Of a stretch of DNA of 64,000 nucleotides, positions 37,400 to 51,039 are shown in pieces. Source of the DNA: Glandiceps talaboti (taxonomy: Eukaryota > Hemichordata > Enteropneusta > Spengelidae); contig NC_135568.1 in assembly GCF_964340395.1 (NCBI RefSeq), positions 11,203,776 to 11,267,775 of the forward strand, read 5' to 3'. The notes below the pieces were generated by a model. That model did no database searches and was not told the DNA's origin. It saw nothing but the letters and a program-made list of their open reading frames with translations. Position numbers and translations under genes: made by a program. Every line of letters begins with the position of its first letter. Within the stretch, counting starts at the first letter, position 1.

Positions 37400-37929
37400 T
37401 TTGAATGCTGTACTCAACACTAGGTACATGTATAGTATCGCATACATATCAATTTTCAGTTCTATCATTCTGAAGCTATTATCTCTGATCTAGGCATTAT
37501 TTCTCCGTAAAAGCATGCACCGGGGATATTATCTTGGCAGTATACTTTATCAGTGTTTGTTGAATTCCCCATTTACTAGCTTTGTCCATCTTTCTTGTTC
37601 TGTCTTTATTTAATGTGCAGGACTCAATCCTCAATCTAGCCACCATACTCCATTACCTTTCAAAGGTAAATGTAAGTTCTCTAATGTACAATTTTGGCAT
37701 ATTCTGATCTCAGACGATAAACTTCCATGTGGAAAATATCTTGTTGATGTGAACAGTCCTCCAGCAGTCTGCTATAGGATTGATTTTGCATAATTTCTGT
37801 GTTATTTTTGTATGCTTTATCACACTTGCTATGATGTGTTATTATGCAATAAATATTAAAAGATTGTAGAAAACTGTCCATAAATTGAGTTATGCTAATT
37901 TGGTCTCTTTTAGTTATTTATTCTAATTG
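37400..37929. other. 5' side of the candidate first exon
   Basis: This would be the promoter side if the exon at 37399 is the first. It is not CpG-rich and I see no TATA-plus-initiator arrangement that I would defend. Confidence 0.3.
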
Positions 37930-38640
37930 AACGACTTTATTAAGTTTTGATATTATACGATCAAATGTCTTGTTGAATCATCAGTAATAACTTTTACCAT
38001 ATTATTAATGGCTTGTAAATGCTATATTTAACATAAAGAAGAGAGCTGATGACATATTACCCTGGTAGTTGCAATGGTCGGTTTAATTATAGTCTCAGTA
38101 GGGAGGCGTCTCTGAAAACTAGTTTATTAAGAGTTACATTGTACATGACCTTGCAGTCCTGTTTTGGGACTTCCCATGTTTACACTATCTTGATCACAGG
38201 GTGATTAGAATCGCACAACAAAGGAACCGCTATCACCCACTTGTGTAATCTACCACATTGAAGAACAATATATTTAGTATACGTCTATCTTAGTAAACTG
38301 AAGGCTGGATTGCCCGTGCTGTATCAGTGTTAAATAGTACAATAAAGAACAATATTCTTAATTTTTCACATCAAATTTGTCAAAACATTAACTATAAAGA
38401 AAACCTATTATTAATCATAATATTAATGACTTTTCAAATCAACATATATACAAGTGAAAGTTATTGAAATATCAGTAATAAAATAACTATATTTCATAAA
38501 ATATCATTGACTTTTTAAATTATATTAAATAAAACGAGCGCTGTTGAAACATCAGTAATAAACAATAATAACTAATCATAATATTAATGACTTTTAAATT
38601 CTACACATATTATCAAATGTTGTCAAAGCTTTATTTGATA
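37930..38640. repeat. diverged tandem repeat, unit about 105 bases
   Basis: Copies share GAAA/GAATCATCAGTAATAA, AATCATAATATTAATGAC and TTTTAAATT-like segments, clearest at 38390-38620. Confidence 0.65.
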
Positions 38641-39419
38641 ATAAATGATTATGAAGTTTTATCTGAACATGAAATACATAAATGGCCATTGCCTTTTATC
38701 CAATATTAATAAATTTTGAGTGACATGGTTTTTGACAATTGCATCTCAGATAATAATACATGTATCGTATGATGCCTGCATTATCATAAACAGAGAAGAC
38801 TTTCATTGTAGGCAGGAGTGTACAATAAAACATACAATATGGTGATCATGTACGCAGTACAATTCCGAAACTAATTACTGCAGCATATTCTGATTACAGT
38901 AGCTGTATTGAAGTTTCTCCTACAATGTATACAAAAAAAGAGCAATTTCACTCCATGTATGTCGAGATCATGAATACCTGATCTGTTTGAACATCGATTT
39001 TGTATTAGGTGGCAAATAATAATCTGATTTCTTGTTCTCGGAAACGCATGCCTAAGGGTATAAAGTTACACTGTAGTAGCATATATATATCATGGTCTAG
39101 TCAGTCGGGGTAGTGGGTAAAGGATGTTCGCAATATTGAGATATATTCGTTACGTTGCATCAGTTATTAACTAGCAATTAATGCATGGGATGTGGGCTGT
39201 TAACAGCCATCTGTCACATTCATGACTATTCTGTGAAACGGTGGATTTGTTACACATGTTGTTTTTTAAATACCTGCCTTGTGTTAACTTGTGTCTAAAT
39301 TTCATTTAAAAAGAAACCATACTGGTATGTTACTATATCTGCATATAATCAGTAATCCATGTCAGTTTTTGAGTCCAATCACACCAAATTAATGTTACAA
39401 TATTTATTGTATAATATCT
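38641..39419. other. gene-free DNA
   Basis: I see nothing to annotate. Confidence 0.4.
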
Positions 39420-39895
39420 AGTTTGTCCTGTATTTCTAATATTCAGTAATACTGTTTGACCTCTCATCATACATGTGACATTTTGTAAATCTAATATTTA
39501 GCAAAGACATATTTTCCTACATCATTAGAATCAAGATGTCTGCCTTCTCCCTCAGTCTGTCCTACACTGACGTATATGTTGTAAATATAGTATTTAGTAA
39601 AGATATATTTTTGTAAATCATTAGAATCAAGATGTCTGCCTTCTCCCTCAGTTTGTCCTACAACGATGTATCATGTTGTAGATATAATATTTAGTAATTA
39701 TATATTTTTGTAAGTCGTTAGAATTAAAACGTTTGACTCCTCCCTCATTCTTTGTCCTACATGAGTATTTCAAAAATATTAAAAATTTTAGCAAATTTAT
39801 ATTTCCTTACTTTCATATTTTGCAATATTGAATAATTAGCAAATATATATTCCTATATCATAAGAATCAACACATTTAACCCCCCCCCCCCCATT
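39420..39895. repeat. diverged tandem repeat, unit about 115 bases, ending in poly-C
   Basis: Four copies share TAATATTTAGTAAA, TATATTTTTGTAAATC, TTAGAATCAAGATGTCTGCC, TTCTCCCTCAGT and TGTCCTAC. A run of 12 C (39881-39892) follows. Confidence 0.88.
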
Positions 39896-40025
39896 TCCCT
39901 ATAGTTGGAATGTCTACTTTGCAAATCACACCTTACCAATTAATTATGAAACTTGATAACACTTTGTCACCTTGTGATGTGTTGTAAACAGTGTAACAGA
40001 TGTTATTCAGCATTGAAAATCAAGC

Positions 40026-40363
40026 TTAAAGTGGCCATATGGATTGCAAATCGGTATTTATTTTGGATTTTTTATTCATAAAACAAACTTTACTATGTTT
40101 TCCTACTTCAAAAAAGAGTGTGAAATAACACATACCAAATCCATGTTTGTAACTCAATAAATTCCAAAAAGCTCGAACGTGTCTGACAAGTTGGTTATTG
40201 TAAGTACAATAGCAAACATTCACATATTTTTTAATTGTTGGCAATTTATCGAGTTACACAAGGACTTAATATTGTTCCACATTCTTCTTTCAAGTAGGAA
40301 AACATAGTAAAGTTGTTTTATAAATAAAAAATCCAAAATTTGCCATCCATCTGGCTACTTTTA
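40026..40363. mobile_element. palindromic MITE, copy 1
   Basis: The two halves are inverted copies of each other over nearly the full length. It starts TTAAAGTGGCCATATGGAT, ends ATCCATCTGGCTACTTTTA, and has a short central loop. Same family as 57923-58277 in sequence and layout. Terminal TTAA on the left and TTTA on the right suggest a TTAA target, as in piggyBac-type elements (inference). No coding capacity; a transcript would fold into a long hairpin. Confidence 0.85.
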
Positions 40364-41227
40364 TAGTTAAACTTGGGAATGACTCACCCATTGACCTTCA
40401 AACTAAAAATAGTGTTGACATATTAGTGTACCATGTCTTAGAAACAAGATTTACCGTTAGAAGGACTTTATTTTGCATTTCATTTGAGTCATGGTGTTAT
40501 TACATATATTAACCCAATTCGTGGCTTTATCAAATTACAATTAGCAGATTGCTGTTACCAAAGTCCTATATTAACGCAATAAATACACGTAGTAATCTTA
40601 ATATACACACCAGCTGAAACCTTGGACAATTTTTCACTTCGTTGCTGTCAATTTAGAAATTGAGCTAAGAAGGAAAACAAATCTGAAGGTTCCTTTTAAA
40701 TTAAAGATTTTGTAAAAATTGTAATTTAAGTTTAGTAAATGATGAGTTTCATTATATAATAGATTGTCCAGTTCATTACGTTGAAAAGTTATTTTTTTTA
40801 ATGAATGTGGGATAAATGATAATAAAATAAATCGTTTTTTCTTTTTAATCAATATTATTAATGACTGTCTTGCCCTAGGTGGATCATTGAAAAGTTGTTT
40901 ATAATTTTTTTATTCAATTTTATAGAATTGATTGAATCATTATTGTTTTAATAGTAAATTTGATGTTTGTATTCTTATTGTATTTACCAAATACTATACC
41001 CACTTTGATTACAGTCAAAGGTGTTGTCAATGGCAACTGCTGTATGATTTGCTATTCGTTTCAATGTTGCCAACATGAAAGTTTGGTGGAAACATCTGAT
41101 ACATTGTACACTTATTCATGCTTTTCATTTGTTGACAAACAACATTAAATATGGCTTCTGTTGCACGACGTCCGATTTGCCCTGTATATCTATGAGGGAC
41201 TACTATTGACATGCATTGCTTACCCTT
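40364..41227. other. gene-free DNA
   Basis: I see no supported feature. Confidence 0.4.
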
Positions 41228-41340
41228 CGCCCAGCAGGGGTAGCACAAATTTCTGTGCTAGATTAATGACTTTGACTATACATGAGTGGAGATGATGGTA
41301 TTAATTGTAACGCATCAGATAGGAACTAAACTAGGTATTA
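41228..41340 (+). repeat. dispersed repeat with near-palindrome (copy 2)
   Basis: AGCACAAATTTCTGTGCT (41242-41259) followed by GATTAATGACTTTGACTA and AGGAACTAAACTAGG. Diverged copy of 31310-31440. Confidence 0.6.
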
Positions 41341-41389
41341 AAGACAACACTTGATATTTTGCTGATGAAAAATGTGCACAAGAAATTTT

Positions 41390-41680
41390 CGCTTGTCCTT
41401 TGATACAACTTATGACATAACCTTTCTGACATGCGTAAAAGAAAATGGAAAATCCAATATCCATGCTGTTTGTTTTGGCTAATAATACATAACCTTTGTG
41501 ACCTGTTAGAAGAAAATAGAAAACTCACAATCCATGCTGTTATCGAAGGATAACCTTTGACTTATGTGAAGAAAATGGAAAACTCATGCATGTCTCATGT
41601 TGACTATTATGAAAATAAACCTTTCTGACTTGCACCACAAAGAGAAAACTGGAACTCTATGCTATTATAATTATCATCGC
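41390..41680. repeat. diverged tandem repeat, unit about 75-85 bases
   Basis: Four copies share CATAACCTTTCTGAC, AGAAAATGGAAAA and TCCATGCTGTT. Confidence 0.75.
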
Positions 41681-42749
41681 ACCTAATTTTTCTAACAAGA
41701 AATACAACACTTAAAACTTTGCTTTTTTAATTCTATCACAGCTTACGTTATAAATCATTATCAGTGTGTACTTCTGAGAGCTTACATTTATATTTTTAAC
41801 AGAACTATGTGCTCTTTCACCTTATGAATTCAAACTTAATGACTGTGCAGCTGCTTTGAATTTTTCATCAGATATCAAATATCTCACTTTAAAAATAAAG
41901 CCCATAAGGGAAGGATTTATAATAAAAATACTACAGGACATTTAGTTAATTAAAAAGCATGTTATCTTCACCAAAGAAATCCAATTTTGTTGCAATATCC
42001 AAAACTGTTATTTAACTATGTTGCTATGACAACTATCTTTTCACGAACTCCGATTACGTTTCGGTGAATGATTATAACTGAAAACCAATCAGGGTTTTAG
42101 GTTTACTAACTCCCGGTTAGAAGGAAAGGGTAATATGTGCAAATAGCCAATTTTCATAACTCAAGGAAAAATAAATCTAACTAGGAGTTGTCAATCCGTT
42201 GTAAAATGCATTTAGCCGCCATTTTGATTATATTCTACAAACCTGGTAATATGTTTGTGATTTGCAACATGTAATATTCATGGTATATTTTGGGTGTATA
42301 TGAAGAAGCATTTACTTGTAGTGCAACTTCCAGGAAAAGAGTACGTGCATACTCAAAACTGCAGCTCCACGACAATTTAATGACATAAAGTAATATTTCT
42401 GCAAAGCTTACAATCATATAAATAACAAGTAATTTTTAAGTTAAAATTTCCATTTCATGAAATCACATGACCGCTATACAACAATATTAACAGTAAAATG
42501 TTTTCCCAATCTTTTTGCAAGATGAGCTGTAGGAACATTTGCTCTGATTCACAAGAATGAAACTCTTCATAAAATAAAATAGACATCCCACATGTTGAGA
42601 CCAGAAACTGTGCAGCACTTAACAGTTTCTGCCATGAATTGAAAAATTGTTATCCTATGTAGGAATGAAATTTGTGAACGATACGACAGAAATATCTTTA
42701 CATTTCAATCTGAAAACAAAATAATACCGGTATATCTCTCCATGACATA
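41681..42749. other. gene-free DNA
   Basis: I see nothing to annotate. Confidence 0.4.
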
Positions 42750-43175
42750 CAGTGTAGTTGGAAAAATGCGTAGAACTATCACATTTCCTGCAACTTGGTA
42801 TGCAAGACTGGAAAATAATTAAGCCACATACGAATCACATCTGTATACATGACAAAAAACCTCTCCATTCAATAAGACCCATGAAACACGACAATTATCT
42901 GGACATGTACAGCACTCATTTTGTAGTTGGAAAAATGTGTAAAACTATCACATTTCCTGCAACTTGTTTTGCGAGATTGGAAAATAATTAAGACATGTCT
43001 GGGAAGAAAGACATTATTTGTGAACATATGACAAGAAAAACTCATGATGATTAAGACTCAGAAACGAAACAATTATCTCTACAAGTACACTGTAGTTGGA
43101 AAAATGTGTACGACTATCACATTGCCAATAACTTGTTTCATGAGATTGAAAAATATTTAAGCTATATACGAAAGA
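42750..43175. repeat. tandem repeat, unit about 165 bases
   Basis: Three copies share TGTAGTTGGAAAAATG, ACTATCACATTTCCTGCAAC, GAAAATAATTAAG, a GACAAAAAAC segment and CGACAATTATCT. Conservation is high in the first third of the unit. Confidence 0.88.
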
Positions 43176-43769
43176 CATTTGCAAAGACATGATATAAATC
43201 ATTGAAAGCGAGACGGGGAAAAAACCAAATTATTATCACGACTGGAATAATCTTTTGGCCTGTGACTTTTTGTAACATTTTGGTTTTGATTAACGTAGAA
43301 GCAAGTATGCTCTGTTTGCCCCGAGTATCAACAGGAATGCATTATTCACTATCTGATGTAAAAACATGTTTTCCTCGGTGATTTACATGTAGCATACATT
43401 GGTTACAGCTGGTCACGGTATTAAAATATTTGTTTTGTTAACTCAGTTGTCCGGATCTGATTAAAATCTGATACTTTGGGCAGATAAGTTGTTTGATTCA
43501 GTCATATAAAGTTTATATTTGTTTGAATTTATCTTTTGTACAGCATGTTTTATAGTGTTATTGTTATGGGTGTTAAAATATACATGTGACTAATATCAAG
43601 GTATTTCATGGAATTCACCAGGAAATTATACACAGTATGAAAATATGTACAACAGATTTCCCCTTCTGCTTCTGTTACTGGTTATCCAAAACATCATACA
43701 AAATTTAACCAAATCACTGAGTTTCAGTGATATTTTCGTTTTGACTGTTGACAGCTAAAAAATGTAAAT
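43176..43769. other. gene-free DNA
   Basis: I see nothing to annotate. Confidence 0.4.
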
Positions 43770-44170
43770 ATGTCACACAAGGATGATTCCAGAAAATTAA
43801 TAGAATTGAATCAAAGAACATAAGCTAACAATCTGGTTGCTATCTGTCAAGCATAGACCTCTGGTTTTTTTTACTATGCTTATTGTCATTATAGTGCATA
43901 TGTTGATGTTTTCATCTTGATGGCTTCTACTGTGAAAATGTAAACAGTTAAAACAAAAGGATGATTCATTGAATGGAGCCAAACACAAGGTCTATGGAAT
44001 CAATCAAAGACTTAGCTGCCCTAAACGTCAGGTATCATTCTGGTTGCTGTCTGTCAAATGTATACATCTGGGTTTCACATGCTTCTTATATTTTCATTAC
44101 AATGTAGATGTTTGTTTTCATTCTGATTACTGGAAATCAAATGTGAGTCAATTAAAGAATTACCTGTACT
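43770..44170. repeat. diverged tandem duplication, unit about 200 bases
   Basis: Two copies share AAGGATGATTC, TTCTGGTTGCT-TCTGTCAA, CATCTGG-TTT and GATGTTT-TTTTCAT-TTGAT. Confidence 0.65.
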
Positions 44171-45229
44171 AAACATCAGATTTTAATCTAATTATTATAT
44201 AACATAAAACATTCTTGTTTTCTTGCTGTGTTTATTTTCATGATTGCATGAATCATGTTCATGAACATTAAGGACAAATATTATACATTATACCATGCAT
44301 GACCCACGTTCACCAAAAAAATATCAGTGGAATATATACTCTGGTCATTCCACATCACGACAACGTGTGTCTATGTCACTGTGTTCGAAATATTAGTCAA
44401 AACATTCAAAATTATTATTACTTTCCCCGATTTTTCTTTCATATTATTGATGCTGGTAAAATTTCCTTGTACAAATGCGGTATGTGCATTAACTTGATAC
44501 AAAATATACTTTCATTTCAACAGAATATATACAAGTATCATGAAGTACAATGCTGTTATCAAGTAGACCTTATTTTATAAATTCTGAATGGTATCACCAC
44601 ATTACATGTATGGCACATCTCACGATTGAACAATAATGTAACATTGAAGGTCTTCTTGACAACAATACTGGGCAGCATCAATGATAACGTAGGTTAAAAT
44701 TTATTTGGTTTCCATGGTTATTACCATGGTTTGATTCCTTCTGTATGTACATAGGGAAATGTTGTTATCAGATTGTTCACACTCTACTCTAATTTTGTGT
44801 GATTTTTATTCATATTTCAATAATTTATTCCAATTTTTGCGTTCAAATTTATTTGGTTGTATTTGATTTCCAAACGTTATGCATGAGTCTAGCTTACATA
44901 CTAGTTAGTCAGTCTGAAAGATCAAAAAAAGTAATTTTTTCTAGAATTTTAATAACAGATAAAACCAATCAGCGAAAAAGGAATTGGAAAATTCAATGCA
45001 AACATATTTCTATGTCTAATAATATGACAAGTTGGAGATGTCAGCTTCACTTCTAATCCCAAAAATATCTATATATGTTACATTTTCTACACCATTTTAC
45101 TGGAGATTTACAGTTCAACATATTTTTCACTAACATATGGAGTGGAAAAATATTATAACCATAAATATATAGCTTACTGTTTCATTAATTTTCCAAACGT
45201 TATATACAATTTCCTTGGGTATAATTTCA
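44171..45229. other. gene-free DNA
   Basis: I see no supported feature; a palindromic TTTCCATGGTTATTACCATGG patch is at 44708. Confidence 0.4.
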
Positions 45230-45960
45230 TAATTTACATAGTAATTCTTAAATATTACAAGTACGTTACCAGAGTTCTCATGACCTAATGTACCAGTGTC
45301 AGGTCACACAATCATAGATATTTTTACGTCTGATCTTTAATCTTCACCAGATTTATTATTTTGGTTTATTCAAAAAAATCGCGATAAAAATGCTGCATAA
45401 AATGATTGTGTCTTAAATTTTCAAATGTAATATAAAATTTCATATCTTTATATTAGATATTATAAGTACTTAACATGTAACATTATAGTTTGTAGATATT
45501 TTTACATCTGAAATTTCATCTGATTTATTGTCAGTGTCAATAAGTGTTCAAAAAATCGATGAAAAAACGCATGAAAAAATGATTGTATCCCAAATTTTGA
45601 AATGTAATATACAATTTCATTGAGTATAGCAGATATTAAAAGCACTTTATCAGAATTAATGACCTAATGTACTAGTATAGTTTACAAATATATTTACATC
45701 TGAAATTTCATCAGATTTATAACGTCAATAAGTGCTCAAAAAATCTTTGAAAAACACATGAAAAAATGATTGTATCTCAAATTTTGAAATTTGATATACA
45801 ATTTCATTAATAAATATATCATTACAGCAGATATTACAAGCATTTTATCAGAATTAATGACCTAAATGTACCAGTGTTAGTTTACAGATCTGACTTATTT
45901 TTTAATGAAATTTCAACAGATTTATGCAATACGCTGTTTAAATAACAGCTCAAAAAGTTA
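45230..45960. repeat. diverged tandem repeat, unit about 190-200 bases
   Basis: Three to four copies share CAAATTTTGAAATGTAATAT, ACAATTTCATT, AGATATTA-AAGCA, ATGACCTAATGTACCAGTGT, TTTACATCTGAAATTTCATC and GTCAATAAGTG-TCAAAAAA. Confidence 0.85.
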
Positions 45961-46104
45961 GCAAATTTTTTGTTGCATAAGACGAACTTTCACTAGATTG
46001 ATACATTTCTCTTCTATCAGAGATCAAAACAAGTTTGCAAAAATGTTTCATAATATTGAAATGACTTTTAGACTTGAATACACACAGTGTCTTAATTCAA
46101 GACA

Positions 46105-46300
46105 GTGATAAACCAAACAATGCTTAAGTTAAATGCAAAATATGTATTTCATATAAAATGCAAAACATATTTATATGAAAATATAATTTATACTTTATAT
46201 GCAAAATATATATTTATGTTAAATGCTAAATATAATTTACATAAAATGTTTTCTATTAAATGTAAAATATATATTTTAAACAATAAATATATGTTTATAC
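46105..46300. repeat. AT-rich short tandem repeat
   Basis: Repeated TTAAATGCAAAATATATATT-like units of about 25-30 bases, variably spaced. The open frame through it is an artefact. Confidence 0.7.
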
Positions 46301-46556
46301 AGTGTTCATAATATTATATGTTATTCATATGTACCTTCACTTGTATAATCATACTATAATTTGGATATACCAGTCATTTATAGGATCCCAATTACTTTTC
46401 AAGGTTAAAATCGGATTCACCTAATTACAAATTCAAATATCTAGGGTAGGTGTACATGTTTTGTAACTTTAACACATGCTGAAAACTAATTCATACTGGG
46501 AAATAGCATTAAACAGGAATTAAGTTTCACACAGCTATTGTGAATTAAATCCTTAC

Positions 46557-46619
46557 CTTTTTAATAATGGACAAAGAATCAATTACACGTTTCAGATTGA
46601 ACTTTACTACGAGAGTTGT
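46557..46619 (-). other. weak exon-like segment
   Basis: Minus strand: acceptor CATTCAG, 21 open codons (TTLVVKFNLKRVIDSL, then SIIKK) and donor AAG-GTAAGG, phase 0 at both ends. It does not fit the phases of the exons at 48103-48034 and 37399-37334, so chance is likely. Confidence 0.15.
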
Positions 46620-46914
46620 CTGAATGCGTTTACTATTCATTCTACTACAAAGAGTCTTGTAGGTTTCTAAATGTAGAAAATATAGAGGTGTTCATACTTC
46701 CTGTTCAGCTCATATGCCTTGTAGAGAGATTGTAACTAATTAACATTCATCTCCATGGTGATATGAACAGCCTGTGATTATTATGCAGTCCCTAATTGGT
46801 GAGTGCAACATGTGTTGTGATGGTTATTGATGCATGAAGCAGAGTTTTGCATTACACTCATCTCAAGTGATATTGAACAATTTGGAGTTATTGATATATA
46901 TTTCTGTCTGTTCT

Positions 46915-48033
<1,119 letters not shown>

Positions 48034-48103
48034 CTCTTGTTTGACGTGTATTTTCACCACTTTCATCGTCTTCCTTTCCATGGTTCAGAAGTGGTAATTC
48101 TTT
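48034..48103 (-). CDS. possible internal coding exon
   Basis: On the minus strand an AG at 48105-48104 precedes 70 bases open in one frame, KELPLLNHGKEDDESGEN then TRQTR, ended by the donor GAG-GTATATATA (phase 0 to phase 1). The polar, acidic composition looks coding rather than random in this AT-rich DNA. The phase-1 end would join in frame to an acceptor just upstream of the exon at 37399 (for example GTACAG at about 37407), so both could belong to one gene. The acceptor lacks a good pyrimidine tract, and the exon borders a repeat. Not recognised. Confidence 0.3.
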
Positions 48104-48400
48104 CTGTTTGACGCAAATCACAGATTTCCACAACTTGTGGAGAGGTGCCTGTTATGCAAAAAGTTGTTTTGCCACTGTTGGACACAAATCACAGATTTCT
48201 ACAACTCGTGAAGAGGTGCCTGTTATTCTGTAAATTTGCCTGCTTTGCAAACAGTTGGTTCGCCACTGTTTTGACTCTAATCACAGATTTCTACAACTCA
48301 TGGAGAGGTGCCTGTTATGCTATACATGTAGCTTTGCCTGTTACGCAAACAGTAAGGAGTTTCCGCAGTACTAATACTAACCAGTCTGTAAGTTATCTCT
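48104..48400. repeat. tandem repeat, unit about 90 bases
   Basis: Three copies share AATCACAGATTTCTACAACT, GGAGAGGTGCCTGTTATGC, GCAAACAGTTG and GCCACTGTT. Confidence 0.9.
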
Positions 48401-49620
48401 TTCACTGAACACATACAATTTTCTCTCACAGATCATGTCAAAGTGCCACAAATGCAGTATTTTCACCTAATAAAAAGGATGCAATAATGGGTTTCCAAGG
48501 CAACAGATTTTCTGCTTCATCACTTGAGAGAGTCACATCTACAATCCTGAGTACAGTACTCGTATAGCTAGCTGTTGTAGATGCAGCACTTGTAAACGTT
48601 CTCCTATTTTTCAATCAGGAATGCAGCTAAATGTGAATTCCTTAGCCAGATAAGGTGTACATTCCAGAGAGAAAACAAGTCTTCCGTCTATCCATCCATA
48701 AAAATAAGTGTTAGACACAGGAATGGTGTATGGCATTGGATTACTCTTATCGCCATTCTAGTTTTAACCTAACACATAGAATCATCCTTATCAACATATG
48801 GTATCTACTGTCTAGTTTCATCAAACACCCAGTGCTAGAGACGAAATCATAACAATATCCAGCTGTAGTCACGATAATGTAGCCCTAATATAGATTTGTG
48901 TATACATACTAGCTCCCAATAAATTCACTCAAACAAGCACCCCTAACTTCTTCAATCTTAGAACCCAAACCATCAACATGATTTTCAAGCTTGTAAACCT
49001 TCAGTTAATGGTTTGACATATTGCAACAGAAATAGTAAATACCAACGTTATATAAATAAATTGTTGAATATTAATCTATATCTCATGAATAACTGTCTTA
49101 ATCACGAATATCATTGGAATTATTTGATGTGTATATAGACAAGCAGTTAATGGGGGAAAATAGTGAATGTTGTTTTTTCCTTCATGGAACTATTTGACTT
49201 TGATTTGCATACAAATTGACATCGCTTCTAATGTGTACATCAACTCACAGTCAAGTATCTGTAGATATGGTTATCACTTCCTCGCTATCACACATTTTAG
49301 ATAGTTTTTCTCAAATCGGCAAATTTTTATCATTGTTTACTATAGTGTTGATTCAGATTGGCAGCCATTTGGAATCAAGATGCAAAATTATAATATTTTA
49401 AAAATAAAAACAACAGTATGTTTAAAAGTTCTTTTTTTGTTGAATTTCAAGAGACTTGAAGTGAAATTTTCTTGTGCAGAGTATCAGCGTATTTTTTCAA
49501 AATATTGTAATACTAATAGTTCCCTTCCTGTTTTTTGATATTTTTAACTTTTTTTAACAAGCAAAATGTGTGGATATTTGTATTATATTGTCTTGTCTAT
49601 CTGTCTGTTTATCGGTCGGT
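48401..49620. other. gene-free DNA
   Basis: I see nothing to annotate. Confidence 0.4.
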
Positions 49621-49626
49621 ATGTAC

Positions 49627-49657
<31 letters not shown>

Positions 49658-49681
49658 TGTATGTATGTATGTATGTATGTA

Positions 49682-49735
<54 letters not shown>

Positions 49736-49766
49736 GGTAGGTAGGTAGGTAGGTAGGTAGGTATAA

Positions 49767-49799
<33 letters not shown>

Positions 49800-49850
49800 T
49801 GTATGTATGTATGTATGTGTGTGTGCCTCTGTGTGTGTGTGTGTGTTTGT
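49621..49850. repeat. compound microsatellite (TATG)n(GT)n(GTAG)n(TATG)n(GT)n
   Basis: Successive arrays run at 49629-49686, 49687-49732, 49735-49762, 49770-49818 and 49818-49846. Cys/Val/Met-repeat open frames are artefacts. Confidence 0.97.
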
Positions 49851-50285
49851 CTCTCTCTGTCTGATTGTCTGTAGGTATTCTAGATATTTACAAGCTTCAC
49901 AAATTCTTAATAGGTTCTTTTATTTACAGCCTGGTTCACTTGAACTCACCACATATCTTGTCCGATTATTTTAGTGACAAAAAACATGAATATGACACGA
50001 GACTCTGCCATCGTCAAAATCTTTACCCGTACCATGCGAGAACAAATTCTGGTCAGTTTGCTATTTCATTCATAGGTGCAAAAATTTGGATTGACATTCC
50101 TATTCAAATCAGATCGAAAAATCCCCCACATATTTTTAGGAAATCTCTGAAACAATATTGAGTAGAGCAGTACAGGTGATTAATTGTAAACTTACAGATG
50201 TATACTAGACTTTTCGTTTATTGTATTAGACTTTTTCATGTAGTAAAAATGATTTTTGTGTGTATATGTATATGTATATGTATAA

Positions 50286-50331
<46 letters not shown>

Positions 50332-50545
50332 GTGTGCTATATATTTTTTTCTCCCAGTTATGTTTTCAGTCATCTTAATGACTGAACCCTCTTATTGTTT
50401 TCATTCGCAATATACAATGTCGGGGATCAGGCTAGACTAGCTGTAAGCTATTTCTTGACTCCCCATTTACCCTTCTCTTTCTTTCGTTTTTTGTTAACAT
50501 TATTTTGTAATCAATTTTATACACTTGGGTAAATAAACCACTTAT
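49850..50545 (+). mobile_element. 3' fragment of a LINE-type retrotransposon (ORF2 C-terminus and tail)
   Basis: The open frame 49865-50161 encodes ILDIYKLHKFLIGSFIYSL, then NSPHILSDYF, HEYDTRLCHRQNLYPY, ARTNSGQFAISFIGAKIWIDIP and an FRKSLKQY end. This is the hallmark C-terminus of CR1/L2/Jockey-like reverse transcriptase proteins (YKL...F.Y...LP..F, H.Y.TR, RT......G..WN.IP, F...LK.Y). A 3' UTR follows with an embedded TATATG hexamer array and ends near GGGTAAATAAACC. The reverse-transcriptase domain itself is absent. The surviving frame has no stop codons, so the insertion may be fairly young. Confidence 0.78.
50260..50333. repeat. (TATATG)n microsatellite
   Basis: About eleven hexamer units with one A/G variant, inside the LINE 3' region. 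Confidence 0.95.
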
Positions 50546-51039
50546 AAGGTATGTCGGTCGGTCTGTCAGTCTATAGTTATGTCTAAATATGTACGTATGA
50601 CTGCATGAATAGGTATGAATGTCTATGCATGTATGTATGTATACCTTCATGTGTATAATAATCGTGACTTCAACAATATCATATGTTGTTTCAAATTTCC
50701 AATCTCTTACAAAAACAGATAGCTGTGTATTATTTTATTGTTTGAGATACACACTTAGAAAGGGCATAATATCCAATCAGACAAATGTATGGCTTAAAAT
50801 ACATTCTACAGGATTTTTAGGAGTATGTACACTAATCAAAGTTAGGCAAACACTGAGTGATCTATTCACTGCAACTGTACATGTACGTCTTGACACCACA
50901 CTGATGGTGACAGTGACGCACCATAGTTGTTTTCTGAAAGATCACAAAGATGGTGATGCATCATTGGTTGTTTTCTCAAAGATCAAGCCTGATGGTGATG
51001 TGCCTCACTGGTTTGTTTTTAAAGATCACTGAAGTGAGT
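50546..51039. other. gene-free DNA
   Basis: The open frame through here covers a short duplication (AAAGATCA..GATGGTGATG at 50936-51005) and is not a convincing gene. Confidence 0.4.

Noticed and set aside
50619-51032. 137-codon plus-strand open frame
   Set aside because: Starts in TATG-type repeat and ends in a short duplicated segment; the peptide has no conserved features.
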